Below, piece by piece: positions 4,646-5,817 of a stretch of 5,817 nucleotides of DNA. A model generated the notes under the pieces. That model saw only the letters and a program-made list of their open reading frames with translations, had not been told where the DNA came from and made no database searches. The position numbers and the translations under genes are program-made. Source of the stretch: JALWSI01 sp964569095 [NCBI: uncultured Aquificales bacterium] (lineage in GTDB: Bacteria; Thermosulfidibacterota; Thermosulfidibacteria; Thermosulfidibacterales); assembly GCA_964569095.1 (NCBI GenBank), contig CAZMTB010000190.1:1-5817 (forward strand). The letters run 5' to 3'. Within the stretch, counting starts at the first letter, position 1. Each line of letters opens with the position of its first letter.

Positions 4646-5817
4646 CAACCCACCATCACCTTGCCCTCGGGATACCTTATCTCTGGGGGAGTAGAACCAG
4701 AGTGGGCCAGGGCCACCACCAAGGTCAGGGGTCCTACCCTACCTGCCAGCATGAGAAGGCTGAGAAAGAACTTAGAAGCAGAAGAGAGCATAGGAGTGAT
4801 TCCCGTGGATAGCCCCACCGTACCAAAGGCAGAAACCACCTCAAAGAAGACCTGGGTTATGGAGAAGCGGGGATCAATCTCGAGAATGAATATGGTGTAA
4901 AAGACCACCAGGCAAAGGGAGATGAAGAATATGGCAAACGCCTTCGAGATAACTTTGGGAGGAACGGTTCTCTTCATTAGCACAGTGTGGGGACTCTCCT
5001 TGATGGTCGCCCAGATAGAGGAGACAACCACTACGAAGGTGGTGGTTTTGATCCCTCCCCCCGTGCCTCCCGGAGACGCCCCTATGAACATGGCCAAGGT
5101 GAGGAGAATCAGGGTTGGTTCCCTCAACTTGGCTATGGGAATGGTGTTGAACCCCGCGGTTCTCGGGGTCACCGCCTGAAAGAGCACCGCCCAGAACCGA
5201 TCGTTCCAAGAGAGCCCACTGAGAATACCGTTTCGCTCAAAGAAAAGGATGAGAAGGGCAACGGAGACTATCAAGAATAGGGTGGATCTCAACACTATCC
5301 TTGTGTGAAAAGAGAGCCCCATGCGATCCTGGCTTGAGTGTCCCGATCTCCAGAATCCCCTCCAGAGTTGGTAGAGCACGGGGAAACCTATTCCCCCCAT
5401 GACTATCAGTGTCATAACCGTGAAGTTGAGAAGGGGATCCCCCCTGAACCTTGACAGGCTGTCAGAGAAGAGCCCGAACCCTGCGTTGCAGAAGGCAGAG
5501 ACCGAGTGAAAGACGGCGTAATACGGGGCCCTGGACCATCCAACCTCCTGGGCCATCGATGGTAACAGCATGGCCGCCCCCACGGCCTCAAACAGCAGGG
5601 TGAAGACGAAGATGTTGCGGATGAGCTGAAAGAGGGTCTCGGTGTCGTAGTAGTTCAGGGCATCTTGAATCATCATCTTCTCCCTCAGAGAAAACCTCTT
5701 CTTGCCCCCCAGGGAGAGAAAGAAGGTGGAGAAGGTCATTATGCCCAGTCCACCGAGCTGGATCAAAACCAGGATCACCAGCTGACCTGCGAGGGAAAAT
5801 CGCGAACCCGTGTCCAC
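4645..5817 (-). CDS. TrkH/KtrB-family K+ uptake channel subunit (5' end cut by window edge)
   Basis: This is the membrane pore subunit of a Trk/Ktr potassium uptake system, which works with a cytoplasmic nucleotide-binding RCK protein (TrkA or KtrA). 390 codons are visible, and the true N-terminus lies beyond the right edge: the fragment opens with DTGSRFSLAGQLVILVLIQL, normally found after the first pore loop. Three of four selectivity-filter loops are present: SAFCNAGFG (107-115), TPRTAGFNT (217-225) and SAFGTVGLS (329-337). The glycine-rich gate loop GASPGGTGGGIKTTT (246-260) is a family hallmark. The C-terminal GRVGPLTL suggests the shorter Ktr/KtrB type rather than E. coli TrkH, but I am not sure enough to give a symbol. 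About eight membrane segments alternate with the loops. The stop overlaps the next gene by one base. The RCK partner may lie upstream. Confidence 0.95.
   Translation of the reverse strand: MDTGSRFSLAGQLVILVLIQLGGLGIMTFSTFFLSLGGKKRFSLREKMMIQDALNYYDTETLFQLIRNIFVFTLLFEAVGAAMLLPSMAQEVGWSRAPYYAVFHSVSAFCNAGFGLFSDSLSRFRGDPLLNFTVMTLIVMGGIGFPVLYQLWRGFWRSGHSSQDRMGLSFHTRIVLRSTLFLIVSVALLILFFERNGILSGLSWNDRFWAVLFQAVTPRTAGFNTIPIAKLREPTLILLTLAMFIGASPGGTGGGIKTTTFVVVVSSIWATIKESPHTVLMKRTVPPKVISKAFAIFFISLCLVVFYTIFILEIDPRFSITQVFFEVVSAFGTVGLSTGITPMLSSASKFFLSLLMLAGRVGPLTLVVALAHSGSTPPEIRYPEGKVMVG

Noticed and set aside
4874-5209. Minus-strand open frame of 111 codons overlapping the K+ transporter
   Set aside because: Out-of-frame shadow within a conserved gene; His/Gly-rich noise without family motifs.

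Overview
All seven well-supported genes lie on the minus strand, so the window reads right to left. Ktr/Trk potassium transport, a peptidoglycan transglycosylase lipoprotein (needs an outer membrane) and a ZapA/ZapB pair point to a diderm, Gram-negative-type bacterium. The DNA is moderately GC-rich by eye. Arginine is often AGA/AGG and isoleucine often ATA, and the agmatinase N-terminus resembles Thermotoga-type enzymes. Together this would suit a thermophilic or deep-branching diderm such as a Desulfobacterota-like lineage. That placement is an inference and is not firm.

Right block (5817 to 1151): four genes with overlapping ends form one apparent operon. They are a TrkH/KtrB-type K+ uptake channel subunit (5' end cut by the window), a CNNM/CorC-type (DUF21-CBS-CorC) membrane protein, an agmatinase-family ureohydrolase, and an MltD-like lytic transglycosylase lipoprotein with a C-terminal LysM domain. 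The stop/start overlaps (TGATG, TTGA, and a 20-base overlap) suggest translational coupling. Three of the four handle cations (K+, Mg2+/Co2+, putrescine) and the fourth remodels the wall.

Middle (1150 to 856): a gap of about 295 bases without a convincing gene. It holds a perfect AGGAGG and ATG leading into a four-codon reading frame, a signal-peptide-like sequence one frame away, a 10-base-period GTGAC direct repeat and a weak promoter candidate.

Left block (855 to 1): a tight cell-division operon encoding a small single-pass membrane protein with one TPR-like unit, a ZapB-like coiled-coil protein beginning at TTG, and ZapA (3' end cut by the window). ZapA and ZapB-type proteins stabilise and bundle FtsZ. 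The membrane TPR protein is the least familiar gene here and may be a membrane partner for them.

No defence system, mobile element, CRISPR array, tRNA or rRNA was seen. Most of the window is ordinary core-genome content; the points most worth a second look are the TPR-ZapB-ZapA operon and the gap upstream of it.
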